Of a stretch of DNA of 64,000 nt, positions 63,989 through 64,000 are shown piece by piece (positions within the stretch are counted from its first letter, which is position 1; every line of letters begins with the position of its first letter). Below the pieces are notes generated by a model, which saw nothing but the letters and a program-made list of their open reading frames with translations, searched no databases and was not told the DNA's origin. Both the position numbers and the translations under genes were made by a program. Where the stretch lies: NCBI GenBank assembly GCA_944548615.1, contig OX155976.1, positions 5,678,952 through 5,742,951 of the forward strand, given 5' to 3'. Source of the DNA: Micropterix aruncella. Its lineage: Eukaryota; Arthropoda; Insecta; Lepidoptera; Micropterigidae.

Positions 63989-64000
63989 CTGAAAGAAGTC

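Overview
The window looks like nuclear DNA of an insect, most likely a moth or butterfly. This is an inference from AT-rich intergenic DNA, many short C2H2 zinc-finger genes in single exons, RTE, CR1/Jockey and copia retroelements, Harbinger, hAT and piggyBac-type DNA elements, and dispersed repeat ends of the kind starting ctagctgaccc and ending taatattagtatagat. Host genes are few. Most of the 64 kb is transposable-element sequence, often one element inside another.

Host genes that can be supported: (1) three intronless C2H2 zinc-finger paralogues, at 16980-17780 (-, with its last three fingers cut off by a short AT-rich repeat), 19065-19907 (+, intact) and 28527-29315 (-, intact); (2) an intact ankyrin-repeat protein at 39773-40429 (-) built from one duplicated module; (3) four exons of a large multi-Ig protein of the titin/Strn-Mlck type on the minus strand (63827-63988, 61923-62165, 51018-51187, 49163-49375), whose splice phases fit together and which ends in a stop codon at 49163; (4) a possible two-exon chemoreceptor fragment at 3764-4202 (-).

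Layout. 1-16 kb: LINE 3' ends, an (AT)n tract, a higher-order minisatellite (4.27-5.22 kb), a degenerate RTE, a probable unclassified DNA transposon with inverted ends (about 6.5-8.7 kb), two copies of a long-armed inverted-repeat element each split by a LINE, a Jockey/CR1 LINE split by a foldback element, and MITEs. 16-30 kb: the zinc-finger cluster, with a copia element (identical LTRs, half-tRNA primer site) inserted in the transposase tail of a hAT element. 30-49 kb: three copies of a LINE 3' end with a restriction-like endonuclease, several copies of a 600-bp retroposon-like repeat ('F') with 13-14 bp target duplications, a solo LTR, foldback elements, and the ankyrin gene. 49-64 kb: the Ig gene, whose 10.7 kb intron holds an almost full-length two-ORF LINE, Harbinger remnants, an RTE fragment and another LINE 3' end.

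The genes do not form a pathway. The main interest is the insertion history and several elements that I could not assign to a named family. All homology statements come from reading motifs; no search was run.
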